Of a stretch of DNA of 39,671 bases, positions 1 through 8,545 are shown piece after piece. Numbering within the stretch: position 1 is the stretch's first letter; each line of letters opens with the position of its first letter. The position numbers and the translations under genes are program-made. Source of the stretch: an uncultured bacterium (GTDB lineage: Bacteria; Auribacterota; Erginobacteria; Erginobacterales; Erginobacteraceae). The notes under the pieces are model-generated. The model made no database searches. It saw only the letters and a program-made list of their open reading frames with translations, and was not told the DNA's origin. The DNA lies in the NCBI GenBank assembly GCA_937885075.1, contig CAKZYZ010000061.1, forward strand, positions 1 through 39,671, given 5' to 3'.

Positions 1-12
1 CTCTTCCGATCT
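1..12. other. Illumina adapter remnant at contig start
   Basis: The first 12 bases, CTCTTCCGATCT, are the 3' end of the standard Illumina adapter. They are followed directly by rodA coding sequence. This is a library artefact, not genome. Confidence 0.93.
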
Positions 13-409
13 GATCGGATTTATACGAGAGGTAATGGGCCAGCATTAAGACCAAAGTTATCTTGGCAAACTCGGAAGGCTGAATGGTAAAACCTCCCAG
101 CTGAATCCAGCGGCGGGCACCGAACCTGGTCTCTCCCAGTGCCACAATAATCAGCAGTAAGAGCGTTGTAATTCCCCCCAGGAGGTAGGCATGCTCTACC
201 ACTCTGCGGTAATCCACCGCTGCCAGAATGAAGAAGGTAACTAGCCCCAGAGCCAGCCAGAATACCTGTCTCTTAAAAAAGAGGGTCCCGGTATCAGCGC
301 TTAACTGATAAGAAGCGCTATATACTGCCATCGTACCGATTGCCGAGAGCAGTAAGACTACAGTCAACAGATACCAGTCGATATATTTTAAGATTCTAAA
401 AAAATTCAT
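13..409 (-). CDS. rodA: RodA, rod-shape peptidoglycan glycosyltransferase (3' end missing)
   Basis: The ATG is at 409-407 and about 132 codons remain before the contig end. The protein starts MNFFRILKYIDWYLL and shows three hydrophobic segments at about residues 12-30, 48-65 and 75-92. They are followed by the SEDS-family signature GARRWIQLGGFTIQPSEFAK near residues 97-116. SEDS proteins polymerise lipid II glycan strands and RodA pairs with PBP2. The PBP2 gene lies directly upstream on the same strand, which separates this from FtsW. The gene is truncated by the adapter junction at base 12/13, so the C-terminal half is not in the window. A CGTTGAA-type repeat array begins about 30 bp upstream of the start and points away from the gene. 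No clear Shine-Dalgarno sequence was seen. Confidence 0.93.
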
Positions 410-717
410 AGTCTTCGCCCCGCCGATGGCGAGGCTCACGTTGAAGATAAAGAGCGTTAAAAATAAAGTACGTTAAAGATCGTTGAAACCCAGCCTGTTG
501 CCGGGGTGATTTTTTTAACTTGTTGCTTCGGAATTTCCCCGATATCCATCGGGATCCCGGTTTGTTTAATTGATAATATCGGGACAATAAATCTGCCACA
601 AAGGCACGAAGACACTAAGAAAACATCAAAAAATAAGAAGAGCCTCAGTTATTGAACCTTTAATTCTTTTCTTTGTGTCTTAGTGTCTTTGTGGCAAAAA
701 AGTTGCGAAGCTATGTT
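410..717. repeat. Repeat-filled gap between mrdA and rodA
   Basis: No gene. The gap holds a degenerate CGTTGAA/CGTTAAA array at 439-487, oriented away from rodA. At 522-591 is a GATATCCATCGGGATCCCGG-type element, also present inverted at 23600-23670. At 594-696 is a long imperfect inverted repeat whose arms read CACAAAGGCACGAAGACAC and GTGTCTTAGTGTCTTTGTGG. Confidence 0.8.
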
Positions 718-2469
718 CTATTCCCAGTATCGCCGGAAGAACTCCCCCGCTAATGGGGCGGCAACATGTCCGCCGGACTTGCCTCCTTCTAAAATAATTG
801 CCAGAACCACTTCCGGATTCTCGGCCGGCGCGATGGCCAGAAACCAGGCGTGCGTTGTATAGTCCGGAGCTCGGCCAACCTGTATTGTCCCGGTCTTTCC
901 CGCCACTGTAATCTCGGGATTAGCCGCCGCCGTTCCGGTGCCATGCTCAGCATTAACCACCCTGATCATCCCGCCCAGTATCTCCCGGTGGATCTCCTCC
1001 GGGAGATCGATCTGCTTCCAGACTACTGAATCAGATTCCTTAATTACCTCTCCTTCCGGTGAAGTTATTCTGTCTACAATCCTCGGTCGGTATAGAGTGC
1101 CCTTATTGGCGATGATAGCTCCCAGCCCCGCCATCTGAAGCGGTGTAACCAGCAGATACCCCTGCCCGATTGACATATTTACCGTATCACCCGGGTACCA
1201 GGACTCCTTGAAAACCTTCTTTTTCCAAACCCGATCGGGAACAAGACCGGCCCGTTCACCTCCAATCTCCAGCCCGGAGATGCTGCCGAACCCGATAGCC
1301 CGGGCAAACTTTGAGATCCGGTCAACTCCCAGCTCCAGACCCAGATTATAAAAATATATGTTACAGGAGTGCTGAATCGCCTGCTGGATGTTTACCGAGC
1401 CATGACCGGAGGGGCGCCAGCAGCGGAATGTACTCTGCCCCAGGTTGAAGAATCCACTGCAGTCATATGTTGTCTGGGGAGTGACAACCCGGGAACTCAG
1501 ACCAGCCATGCCCACTACCAGCTTAAAAGGAGACCCGGGCGGGTATTCCCCCGCCATTGCCCTATTTAGAATAGGAGCATCGGGATTAGAGAATACGATA
1601 TCCGCGTCCTCCTTCATAACCGGTCGGATCAGTCGGTTGGGATCAAAGGAGGGATGACTGACCATCGCCAGAAGATCCCCGTTGCGCGGATCCAGAGCCA
1701 CCGCCGCGCCGGTCCATCCTTCCATAAGTTCATCCAGAATCAGCTGAGCCCGGATATCCAGAACCAAATGGATATCATCTCCCGGCTGGGGTTCCTTTCT
1801 CCCCAACACTTTATCTCGATATCCCCTCGCGTTGACCTGCAGCTGCTCCACCCCGGCGACTCCCTTGAGATAATGATCATAAGCCTTCTCAACTCCCATC
1901 TTTCCGATATCATCCTGAGCCCGGTAACCGGTACCGGAAAGCCTTTTCAGTTCACGGGGATTGATCTGACCGACATATCCGACAACATGGACAAGAGCGG
2001 AACCATAGGGGTAATGCCTGATCGGATTGACCTGGACATCGATCCCGGGGAGCGCCGGACTCATCTCTTCCAGAATAGTGGCTGACTCCATTCCGATGTC
2101 GGCAGCCAATCGTACCGGCTCAAAGGGGCGTTCCCGGAATGTATCCATCCGCCGGGAGAGAATCTCGGGGCTGATATCCAGAATATCACCAAGGCTTCTT
2201 ATCAGCTTCTCCCGATCTTCAACTTCGGTCGGATTGACCATCACATCAAAACTGGGTCTATTATCGGCCAGCACCACGCCGTTTCGGTCAAAGATAGTCC
2301 CCCGGGGCGGAGAGATACGCACCAGGCGAATCCGGTTTCGGGCCGCCTTCCGGCTATACCCTTCCCCTTTTACCACCTGCATATACCAGAGAGAGACCAC
2401 AATAATCCCCCCCCAGGCAATCAAGATTATCGCCAATATCCGTAACCGTGAATCTATCGATTTATTCAT
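718..2469 (-). CDS. mrdA: Penicillin-binding protein 2 (class B, elongasome transpeptidase)
   Basis: A 583-residue class B PBP that cross-links peptidoglycan in the periplasm during side-wall growth. There is one N-terminal membrane anchor at about residues 11-31. The PBP dimerisation region with the PPRGTIFDRNG motif follows from about 54 to 225, then the transpeptidase domain. The three active-site motifs are visible: SPFK with nucleophile Ser313, SCN at 368-370 and KTGT at 525-528. The length is ordinary for PBP2. Its place between mreD and rodA assigns it to the elongasome rather than to division (FtsI). The Shine-Dalgarno sequence is not convincing. A perfect 8-bp hairpin (2476-2494) lies just upstream of the start, and 570 bp of repeats separate it from mreD. 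Confidence 0.96.
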   Translation of the reverse strand: MNKSIDSRLRILAIILIAWGGIIVVSLWYMQVVKGEGYSRKAARNRIRLVRISPPRGTIFDRNGVVLADNRPSFDVMVNPTEVEDREKLIRSLGDILDISPEILSRRMDTFRERPFEPVRLAADIGMESATILEEMSPALPGIDVQVNPIRHYPYGSALVHVVGYVGQINPRELKRLSGTGYRAQDDIGKMGVEKAYDHYLKGVAGVEQLQVNARGYRDKVLGRKEPQPGDDIHLVLDIRAQLILDELMEGWTGAAVALDPRNGDLLAMVSHPSFDPNRLIRPVMKEDADIVFSNPDAPILNRAMAGEYPPGSPFKLVVGMAGLSSRVVTPQTTYDCSGFFNLGQSTFRCWRPSGHGSVNIQQAIQHSCNIYFYNLGLELGVDRISKFARAIGFGSISGLEIGGERAGLVPDRVWKKKVFKESWYPGDTVNMSIGQGYLLVTPLQMAGLGAIIANKGTLYRPRIVDRITSPEGEVIKESDSVVWKQIDLPEEIHREILGGMIRVVNAEHGTGTAAANPEITVAGKTGTIQVGRAPDYTTHAWFLAIAPAENPEVVLAIILEGGKSGGHVAAPLAGEFFRRYWE

Positions 2470-2475
2470 ATAAAA

Positions 2476-2494
2476 TTAGCGGCTTCGCCGCTAA
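2476..2494. other. Hairpin upstream of mrdA
   Basis: A perfect stem TTAGCGGC / GCCGCTAA with a TTC loop lies 7 bases before the mrdA start codon. It could shape the 5' untranslated region, or be one of the many boundary palindromes of this genome. Confidence 0.6.
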
Positions 2495-2776
2495 CGTTAA
2501 AAAATAAGGCCGTTAAAAAATAAGGACGTTGAAGAAAAAAGACGTTAAAAAAACTTAGCCCTTCGATCTACCTTTATTTCTACATTTACTGAAATTCCGA
2601 AACAGGCCCTCAGCCCTCACTTCGTTCGGGAGGAGTTCTGAAGTGCCTTTGGGCAAGTGCCTAAAGTGCCTTAAGTGCCTAAAGTTGAAAGTTATTCGCT
2701 TTCACCTGGCTTTCCCGGCTTTCGTAAAATCCCGCTCGAGCCAGAGGATAATATCATTTTTCAACAGTCTTTAAGG

Positions 2777-2890
2777 GTAAGGTTTCATTGAACCCGTCCT
2801 CTCGTAGCGGCTGCCTTTAGGCTGCCACACGATGGCCCCGCCGGCGGGGCCTCTGCGAGCACCAGGCAACGAGGTTCACTGAAACCTTAC
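2777..2890 (+). repeat. Palindromic element, copy 1
   Basis: A 114-bp element. The left end is GTAAGGTTTCATTGAACCC and the right end GGTTCACTGAAACCTTAC, so the ends are inverted repeats. The core reads CTCTCGTAGCGGCTGCC on the plus strand, includes a GC-rich hairpin, and closes with a degenerate CTGCGAG. It is one of seven copies in the window. Confidence 0.85.
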
Positions 2891-2895
2891 CTTTA

Positions 2896-3064
2896 CGATC
2901 TTCAACGATCTTTAACGTTTTCTCTTTTTAACGTTTTTATTCTTTAACGTTTTTTCTTTTCAACGTCCCTTATCTTCAACGTTTTTATTCTTCAACGTCT
3001 TTATCCTTCAACGTCCCTTATCTTCAACGTTTTTTCTTTTCAACGTCCCTTATCTTTAACGTCC
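2896..3064 (-). repeat. CGTTGAA-type tandem array overlapping the mreD 3' end
   Basis: About 11 degenerate units on the minus strand, of the form ACGTTGAAGATAAGGG or ACGTTGAAAAGAAAAA. The last codons of mreD, including its TGA stop, are repeat units (GACGTTAAAGATAAGG, then GACGTTGA). The array reads away from the gene. Confidence 0.8.
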
Positions 3065-3594
3065 TTCCCTAACGCCAGATCAATCAGCCATAGCCAGAGA
3101 GGAGCAACCAGTATAGTCTGCCAGGCGGATGGGATGAGCACCGCCTTCCAGAGATAACTCCAGGATGGCGGCGGGGCAAAAATAAGGAGCAGTACGTAAT
3201 AAAAAATACTGTAACTAACCGATGATATCCCTACCATGACCACCCGAGTAGAGAGATGAGTCTGATAAAGAGGGTTGCTGAAAAATGCTACCAGCAGGCC
3301 TACTGTAGCCAATGCCAGGGTGTGAAGCCCCAGCATCCCGGAAGAGAAAAGGTCGATCATAAATCCACCCGCCATCCCGATGAACCAGCCGCCGGATGGG
3401 CCATTCTTCAATGCCCAATAAACTACAATAATCAATACCAGATCGGGACGAAAAGAAAAGAAAACCACCGAGCCCGCGGCACCCTGGATAATGACTGATG
3501 CCAGGAGAAGCAAAAACAATATAAACCTGAGTCGCCATTTTCTCCCCCGGATAGGGGTAAAATGATGAACCGGTCGACGAACTGTAATGCTCAT
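3040..3594 (-). CDS. mreD: MreD, rod-shape-determining membrane protein
   Basis: A 184-residue integral membrane protein with about five to six hydrophobic segments after a basic N-terminus. It carries the family-like stretch RPDLVLIIVVYWAL, then GGFMIDLFSSGMLGLHTL, where MreD proteins typically have a D-L-x-S-x-x-x-L-G motif. It bridges MreC and PBP2/RodA in the elongasome. Family assignment rests on the hydrophobic pattern plus position between mreC and mrdA. The last five or so residues (DVKDKGR and stop) are encoded by the adjoining CGTTGAA repeat array, so the native C-terminus has probably been replaced or extended by repeat DNA. Upstream is a 285-bp gap of AAGTGCC-type and CTTCGTG-type repeats. 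Confidence 0.9.
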   Translation of the reverse strand: MSITVRRPVHHFTPIRGRKWRLRFILFLLLLASVIIQGAAGSVVFFSFRPDLVLIIVVYWALKNGPSGGWFIGMAGGFMIDLFSSGMLGLHTLALATVGLLVAFFSNPLYQTHLSTRVVMVGISSVSYSIFYYVLLLIFAPPPSWSYLWKAVLIPSAWQTILVAPLWLWLIDLALGKDVKDKGR

Positions 3595-3879
3595 AATATT
3601 TAGAACCCTCGCTTTCAGCTCGGGTAAAGTTAAAAGTGCCTTAAGTGCCTAAAGTTGAAAGTTGTTCGCCTTCACCTGGCTCTTTCGGAATTAAGCGCCG
3701 ACGCCTAAGGAATTTAAAAAAACCAGGAATAATTCCATAGTTTTATTTGTTTTTCTTCGTGTTCTTCGTGACCTTCGTGGTGAATATTTAGTTTTTTGAG
3801 CACAAAAAGTTTAAAATACTGTCCTATCGAGTAAGCTCAGTGAGGCGACAACTTTCAACTTTAGGCACTTAAGGCACTT
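3595..3879. repeat. Repeats between mreC and mreD
   Basis: No gene. An AAGTGCCTTAAGTGCC repeat pointing away from the mreD start (3630-3663) and its inverted copy leaving the mreC stop (3849-3885) bracket a CTTCGTGTTCTTCGTG tract near 3750-3782. Confidence 0.75.
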
Positions 3880-4665
3880 TTAACTTCCTTCCAAAACCAT
3901 CACCAGTTCCAGTTGGTTAAATTGGGCCGCCGGAATCAGTTCGGCGGATTTATATAGACCAAACTCCTCTTCATAGACAATGCTGACAGTGCCGATGAGA
4001 AGACCGGGCGGATATACCTGTCCCAGGCCGGAAGTGATGACAACCTCACCGGGAGAGACGGGGATTCGGCGGGGAAGATACTTGATAACACAACCTCCTC
4101 CGGTTGTCCCCTCCACAATCCCGGTCTGGCGGGACCCCTGAATTATCCCCCCTACCCCACTGGTCCGGTCTATAATCAGAAGTACCCGGCTCAAATGCGG
4201 AGCTACCTCGATTATTTTACCTACCACTCCCTGGGCTGAGATTACAGCCGCCTCTTTAACCACTCCGTCCGCGCCGCCTTTATTGATCAGGATACTCTGA
4301 TTCCAGTGAGAAAGATCGCGCCCGATGACCCGGGCAACAATCCCGCTACAGCTTTCTTCCCGTTCATATTTTAACAGAGATCTCAGCGCCTGATTTTCTT
4401 TCCCCACTTCTCTCAATCTGACAACTTCCCTGCCCAGGGAAACCGCCCGCTCTTCCAGTATGGGGTTATCTCCGGCGGCCTGGATTATCCGACCAATATT
4501 ATTTACCAGAGACCCTAGGGGCAGAAAGACTCTGTGAACAATGCCCTGGAGAGGAGAGATGAGTTCTACAATGGAGATCTTAAGCGATGAGGATACGGAA
4601 GCGGAGAGACTGAGAATAGCAATTAAAGAGAGAGCCACCACCGCCACAATGACAATCCGCCTCAT
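3880..4665 (-). CDS. mreC: MreC, elongasome scaffold protein
   Basis: A 261-residue bitopic periplasmic scaffold that organises MreB, PBP2 and RodA. There is an N-terminal membrane segment at about residues 4-26 and a coiled-coil-forming stretch near 68-100 (EERAVSLGREVVRLREVGKE). A beta-rich domain runs from about 108 to 255 and includes NKGGADGVVKEAAVISAQG, VLLIIDRTSGVGGII and VITSGLGQVYPPGLLIG, which are typical of MreC. The gene starts 15 bp after mreB with a CAGGGG ribosome-binding site, so the two are surely co-transcribed. The TAA stop lies inside the first unit of an AGTTAAAAGTGCC repeat. Confidence 0.95.
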   Translation of the reverse strand: MRRIVIVAVVALSLIAILSLSASVSSSLKISIVELISPLQGIVHRVFLPLGSLVNNIGRIIQAAGDNPILEERAVSLGREVVRLREVGKENQALRSLLKYEREESCSGIVARVIGRDLSHWNQSILINKGGADGVVKEAAVISAQGVVGKIIEVAPHLSRVLLIIDRTSGVGGIIQGSRQTGIVEGTTGGGCVIKYLPRRIPVSPGEVVITSGLGQVYPPGLLIGTVSIVYEEEFGLYKSAELIPAAQFNQLELVMVLEGS

Positions 4666-4680
4666 GGTACTTTACCCCTG

Positions 4681-5721
4681 CTACAACGTGGATTTTTCGT
4701 CCACCTCGATTCTCTTCAAGAATCGAAGTTCCTGCAACACCTTTCCGGTACCCAGAACGACTGACTCGATCGGCTCATCGGCAATATTAACCGGGAGCCC
4801 GGTCTCTTCGCTCAATAGCTTATCCAGTCCCCGGAGCATCGCGCCGCCGCCGGCCAGGACCATCCCCCGATCAACCAGATCGGCGGAGAGTTCGGGAGGA
4901 CATCTCTCCAGACTGATTCTGACCGCTTCAATCACCGTGGAGATAGGTTCCGCCATCGCTTCCCGGATCTCCTCGGAGTTGACAGTCATGGTCTTGGGAA
5001 GCCCGGCGACCAGATCCCGGCCCTTAACTTCCATAGTTAATTCTTCTTCCAGGGGATAGGTCGAACCGATATTAATCTTGATCATCTCAGCCATCCGGGG
5101 GCCGATTAAAAGATTATAGGTTCGTTTTAAATACTGGATTATTGCTTCATCAAGCTCATCACCACCCACCCGGACCGAGCGGCTGAATACAATCCCGGCC
5201 AATGATATGATCGCCACCTCGGAAGTTCCTCCCCCGATATCGACTATCATATTCCCGGCAGCTTCCTGAACCGGAAGCCCGACCCCGATAGCCGCGGCCA
5301 TCGGTTCTTCAATCAGATATACTTCCCGGGCTCCGGCATGCTCGGCGGAATCTTTTACGGCCCGTTTCTCGACCTCGGTGATTCCGGAGGGAATCGCCAC
5401 CACGATCCGGGGACGGATTAGAGCCTTCCGGTTATGGACCTTCCGGATAAAGTATCGGAGCATACTTTCAGTAATCTCAAAATCAGCGATCACTCCGTCT
5501 TTCAGAGGACGAATAGCAACAATACTCCCGGGGGTTCTCCCCAGCATATTTTTTGCCTCTTCGCCAACCGCCAGAACACGGTTAGTCCCTTTCTGAATAG
5601 CTACCACGGATGGTTCATTGAGTACGATCCCGCGCCCCTTGACAAAGACCAAAGTCGACGCGGTACCAAGATCTATCCCCATATCCGACGAGAACATCCC
5701 CAGAATACGATCAAATATCAT
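4681..5721 (-). CDS. mreB: MreB, bacterial actin homologue
   Basis: A 346-residue actin-fold ATPase that forms membrane-bound filaments directing side-wall synthesis. The nucleotide-binding motifs are present: phosphate-1 [16 protein letters not shown] at about 14-29, phosphate-2 [15 protein letters not shown] at about 160, and the adenosine motif [12 protein letters not shown] near 292. The length is normal for MreB. The start codon is preceded by a full AAGGAGG Shine-Dalgarno sequence 5 bases upstream, the strongest in the operon. A perfect palindrome (5732-5758) overlaps the upstream edge of that site. It is the first gene of the operon, and a promoter-like sequence sits about 95-120 bp upstream. 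Confidence 0.97.
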   Translation of the reverse strand: MIFDRILGMFSSDMGIDLGTASTLVFVKGRGIVLNEPSVVAIQKGTNRVLAVGEEAKNMLGRTPGSIVAIRPLKDGVIADFEITESMLRYFIRKVHNRKALIRPRIVVAIPSGITEVEKRAVKDSAEHAGAREVYLIEEPMAAAIGVGLPVQEAAGNMIVDIGGGTSEVAIISLAGIVFSRSVRVGGDELDEAIIQYLKRTYNLLIGPRMAEMIKINIGSTYPLEEELTMEVKGRDLVAGLPKTMTVNSEEIREAMAEPISTVIEAVRISLERCPPELSADLVDRGMVLAGGGAMLRGLDKLLSEETGLPVNIADEPIESVVLGTGKVLQELRFLKRIEVDEKSTL

Positions 5722-5731
5722 TACAACCTCC

Positions 5732-5758
5732 TTAAAATTTTCCTGCGGAAAATTTTAA
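5732..5758 (-). promoter_or_regulatory. Palindrome at the mreB ribosome-binding site
   Basis: Perfect 12-bp arms TTAAAATTTTCC and GGAAAATTTTAA with a 3-base loop. On the mRNA its base overlaps the start of TTAAGGAGG. A stem here could modulate mreB translation, but the function is inferred only from position. Confidence 0.45.
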
Positions 5759-5811
5759 TTTCCTTACGGAATATCTATATCATTTCAATTATTTATAATA
5801 ATCTAATTTAT

Positions 5812-5839
5812 ATAATAGATAATTTCTAAATTTAGGCAA
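5812..5839 (-). promoter_or_regulatory. Possible sigma-70 promoter for the mre operon
   Basis: On the minus strand TTGCCT and TATTAT are separated by 16 bases in an AT-rich stretch about 95 bp upstream of mreB. This is the only good -35/-10 pair I see in the gap, and it is unverified. Confidence 0.35.
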
Positions 5840-5891
5840 GAGTAAATACAAAAGTAAATAACTTACACCTGCCCATCCCCTCTGCCAAAGA

Positions 5892-6007
5892 TAAGGTTTC
5901 AGTGAACCACATTCTCTCGGAGAGGCTGCCTTTAGGCTGCCACACGATCTCCCCGCCTCGGCGGGACCGCTACGAGCAAGAAGCACCAGGGTTCACTAAA
6001 ACCTTAC
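5892..6007 (+). repeat. Palindromic element, copy 2
   Basis: The left end TAAGGTTTCAGTGAACC and right end GTTCACTAAAACCTTA are inverted. The core CTCTCGGAGAGGCTGCC closes with GCTACGAGC and has diverged from the other copies. Confidence 0.8.
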
Positions 6008-6189
6008 TGCCAATGCCTTGTTGAAAGTTGAGGCTTTGAAAGTTGAGCAGCCTGCCCGCCGTAGCTTTAGCGAAGGCTGGTTGAACGTTGAGCGTTGAAC
6101 GTTGAGCACCCGGGCCGGTAGCGTTCGACGTTCGGAGTTGAAAGTTCGATGTTCGACGTTCAGTCTTTAAGCCTCCCTGCTAATCCTTC

Positions 6190-7494
6190 CTAATCCCTGC
6201 TCATCCTTCCTTCTTCTCCCTCCAGAAGAAACTTCCGAGCATCCCCCAATAACCGCTCTTCGGTCAAAACCTCCACATAAATATCATTCTGATGGTAATC
6301 GATCCTGACAACCTGTCCATCCTTATAGAGCCGGGATATCAGATCATGGCGACTCTGCGGAATCAATAATCTATAATTTCGGCGGGGACCATCCAGCTGC
6401 TCGTCGATGGCCTGAAGAAGATCATCCAATCCGGTCCGCTTCAGAGCTGAGATCGCGACCCCTCCATCGAGGCGGGATCTGGCTTCAGCCAGGAGAAATT
6501 CATCTTGAACCAGATCCATCTTATTCAGCGCTACTATCATCGGCTTCTCATCGGCTTTCAGTTCTTTCAATACCTCTTCCACCGCCTTTTTCTGTTTCCA
6601 AACCATCCGGTGAGAGAGATCCAGAACTTCAATAAGAAGATCCGCTTCCCGGACCTCTTCCAGTGTCGCCCGAAAGGCATTAATAAGATTATGGGGAAGA
6701 TTCCGGATAAACCCGACCGTATCACTGAAGAGAACAGTCCGGCCGGACGGGAGCGTGGCCTTTCGGGTAATCGGGTCGAGCGTGGCAAAGAGTTTATCTT
6801 CCGCCGGGACCAAGGCATCGGTCAGGGAGTTTAACAGGGTGGATTTGCCGGAATTGGTGTACCCGATTATTGAGACAACCGGAATCCTGGTCCGATTACG
6901 GCGCTTTCTCTGTGCCTCCCGCTGCCGCTGGACCACATCTACCTCTTTTTCTAACTGGTGGATCCTGGTCCGGATAATCCTCCGATCCATCTCCACCTGC
7001 TTTTCTCCCGCGTCCCTGGTTCCTTTCATCCCCCCTTTCTGACGGGAGAGATGCGTCCAGGCCCCGGCTACCCGGGGGAGCTGAAAATGAAGCTGGGCCA
7101 GCTCAATCTGGAGACAGCCCTCCCTGGTCCGGGCCCGTTGCGCGAATATCTTCAGAATCAGCTCGGTCCGATCCATCACCATCACGCCGGTCGCGTCCTG
7201 GAGATTGCGGAGCTGGGCCGGGGAGAGGTCCCCGTTAAAGAGGATAATCGCCACATCATCATCCCGACAGAGCTGACCGATCTCTTCCGCCTTCCCGGTC
7301 CCGATATAGGTGGACGGATGAGGCTTCAACCGGCGTGAGACATTGCTCCCCACCACCGCCATTCCGGCGGTCCGGGCCAGCTGTGAAAGTTCGGCCAGCA
7401 GATCATCGATATCCCATCGATTATCCCGCAAAAGCTCCAGCCCCACCAGAAGCGCCCTCTCTCTCTTCCCCGTTTCTTCTCCAACCTCAATCAT
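6190..7494 (-). CDS. hflX: HflX, ribosome-associated GTPase
   Basis: HflX is a translational GTPase that splits or rescues stalled ribosomes. I start it at the ATG at 7494 (434 residues, MIEVGEETGKRERAL). That ATG is preceded by GAAGGA and overlaps the miaA stop by 8 bp; a longer frame from 7569 would run 80 bp into miaA. The order is an N-terminal HflX domain with HPSTYIGTGKAEEI, a glycine-rich linker (SRQKGGMKGTRDAGEKQ), then the G domain. The G domain shows G1 GYTNSGKST at about 211-219, G3 DTVGF and G4 NKMD. The last codons (RMSRD and stop) are part of a GGATGAGCAGGGATTAG tandem repeat that continues beyond the gene. Translational coupling to miaA is likely. Confidence 0.95.
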   Translation of the reverse strand: MIEVGEETGKRERALLVGLELLRDNRWDIDDLLAELSQLARTAGMAVVGSNVSRRLKPHPSTYIGTGKAEEIGQLCRDDDVAIILFNGDLSPAQLRNLQDATGVMVMDRTELILKIFAQRARTREGCLQIELAQLHFQLPRVAGAWTHLSRQKGGMKGTRDAGEKQVEMDRRIIRTRIHQLEKEVDVVQRQREAQRKRRNRTRIPVVSIIGYTNSGKSTLLNSLTDALVPAEDKLFATLDPITRKATLPSGRTVLFSDTVGFIRNLPHNLINAFRATLEEVREADLLIEVLDLSHRMVWKQKKAVEEVLKELKADEKPMIVALNKMDLVQDEFLLAEARSRLDGGVAISALKRTGLDDLLQAIDEQLDGPRRNYRLLIPQSRHDLISRLYKDGQVVRIDYHQNDIYVEVLTEERLLGDARKFLLEGEEGRMSRD

Positions 7495-8545
7495 TATTTT
7501 TTCCTTCGGGAAAAATATTGGTAATTTTTTCCACAATATCCTCTGCTTGGGCAATCTGGTCAAGATCAACCCATCGTATCCGCTCGTCTCTTCGCCACCA
7601 GGTGAGCTGTCGTTTCGCGAAATGGCGGGTCTTGGTGGATAAGCGCTTTATAGCTTCATCCCGTCCATACTCCCCGTCCAGATATCCCCGGACTTCCATG
7701 TACCCCAACGCCTGGCAAGCAACCCGGTTCTCCAGAAGTCCCTTCTTCAGCAGTTCCCGCGTCTCATCCACCAGACCAAGATCAAACATCTCCAGAACCC
7801 TCCGGTTAATCCGGTTGTACAGGTCTTTCCGGTCTCTGCGAAGACCGATCAGGAGGTAGGGAGTGGGGAGTGGGGAGGAGATAGTTGACCCCGATAAATC
7901 GGGGGGGGCCAGTTGACAGTTGACAGTTGACGGAGGGCTAGGCTCGGCGTCGTTGAACGTTGAACGTTGAACGTTGAACGTTGAACGTTCAGTTTTTTTA
8001 TCCCATTGCTTCTGCCACCGTGAAATAGGAACTCCGGTCAACTTCAGCACTTCCAGTGCCCGGATCACCCTCTTAACATTATTGGGATGAATTCGTTCGG
8101 AGCTGGAAGGATCTTCTCGCGCAAGCAGGTTATGCAGATAACCCGGTCCTTTCGCGGCTTCTTCTTTCCAGAGATAATCCCGGTATCCCTGATCCGCCGG
8201 GGGAGATTCAAAGAGACCATCTACCAGAGCCTTAATATAGAGTCCGGATCCTCCTACCACCATTGGTATCGACCCCCTCCTCCGGATATCTTCTATCGCG
8301 GAGAGAGCCAGTGAACGAAAGCGGGACGCGCTGTATTTCTCATTGATTTCAAGAATATCAATCAGATGATGAGGAATCCGGGAGAGTTCAGCCGGACCGG
8401 GTTTGGCGGTGCCGATATCCATCCCCCGATAAACCTGAAAAGCATCCGCCGATACAATCTCCCCCCCCATCCGCTCCGCCAGCAGCAGAGAAACCTCCGT
8501 CTTCCCCACCGCCGTAGCCCCCAGAATAATAAGTGTCTTATCCAA
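7487..8545 (-). CDS. miaA: MiaA, tRNA dimethylallyltransferase with a repeat-derived insertion
   Basis: MiaA transfers dimethylallyl to A37 of tRNAs that read UNN codons. The 352-residue frame starts with TTG (8545). It has P-loop GATAVGKT at 9-16, SADAFQVYRGMDIGTAKP at 32-49, GGSGLYIKALVDG at about 98-110, and the C-terminal CQALGYMEV and TRHFAKRQLTWWR motifs, all ordinary for MiaA. Between WQKQWDKK (about 177-184) and YLLIGLRRDR (from 230) lie about 45 extra residues: STFNVQRSTFN followed by a Pro/Ser-rich stretch. They are encoded by the same repeats found in intergenic DNA (five CGTTGAA units, three AGTTGAC units, a CCCCGATAAATCGGGG palindrome). The insertion keeps the frame, so the enzyme may still work. 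It overlaps hflX by 8 bp. Confidence 0.94.
   Translation of the reverse strand: MDKTLIILGATAVGKTEVSLLLAERMGGEIVSADAFQVYRGMDIGTAKPGPAELSRIPHHLIDILEINEKYSASRFRSLALSAIEDIRRRGSIPMVVGGSGLYIKALVDGLFESPPADQGYRDYLWKEEAAKGPGYLHNLLAREDPSSSERIHPNNVKRVIRALEVLKLTGVPISRWQKQWDKKTERSTFNVQRSTFNDAEPSPPSTVNCQLAPPDLSGSTISSPLPTPYLLIGLRRDRKDLYNRINRRVLEMFDLGLVDETRELLKKGLLENRVACQALGYMEVRGYLDGEYGRDEAIKRLSTKTRHFAKRQLTWWRRDERIRWVDLDQIAQAEDIVEKITNIFPEGKNND
7862..7993 (-). repeat. Intergenic-type repeats inserted in frame inside miaA
   Basis: About 132 bp made of GTGGGGAGTGGGGAG, a CCCCGATAAATCGGGG palindrome (7889-7904), three AGTTGAC units and five TTGAACG units. The same modules occur in non-coding gaps, for example near 8553, 6080 and 22205. 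There is no stop in the miaA frame. Confidence 0.85.

Larger units (their letters stand above)
2470..3039. repeat. Repeat-filled gap between mreD and mrdA
   Basis: No gene in 570 bp. From mrdA outward it contains a hairpin (2476-2494, TTAGCGGC stem), a plus-strand CGTTGAA array (2492-2553), and an AAGTGCCTTAAGTGCC-type repeat near 2641-2700. A full palindromic element follows (2777-2890). A minus-strand array of about 11 AACGT units spaced 14-17 bp apart (2896-3064) runs into the end of mreD. Confidence 0.8.
5722..6189. repeat. Region upstream of mreB and downstream of hflX
   Basis: No gene in 468 bp. It holds the mreB leader with its palindrome, an AT-rich promoter-like stretch (5770-5840), palindromic element copy 2 (5892-6007), and a GTTGAAAGTTGAG array enclosing a CCTGCCCGCCGTAGCTTTAG module (6050-6080). 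A GGATTAGCAGGGATTAGG-type repeat abuts the hflX stop. Confidence 0.75.

Noticed and set aside
396-599. 67-codon minus-strand ORF before rodA
   Set aside because: It is built from repeat DNA, overlaps the rodA start and has no family resemblance.
2896-3064. CRISPR-like array
   Set aside because: The units are 13-17 bp, degenerate and contiguous, with no constant repeat of 24-40 bp, no unique spacers and no cas genes nearby.
5789-5986. 65-codon minus-strand ORF
   Set aside because: It reads through palindromic element copy 2 and AT-rich leader sequence.
6190-8545. hfq between miaA and hflX
   Set aside because: miaA and hflX overlap by 8 bp, leaving no room for hfq. It may be elsewhere in the genome or absent.
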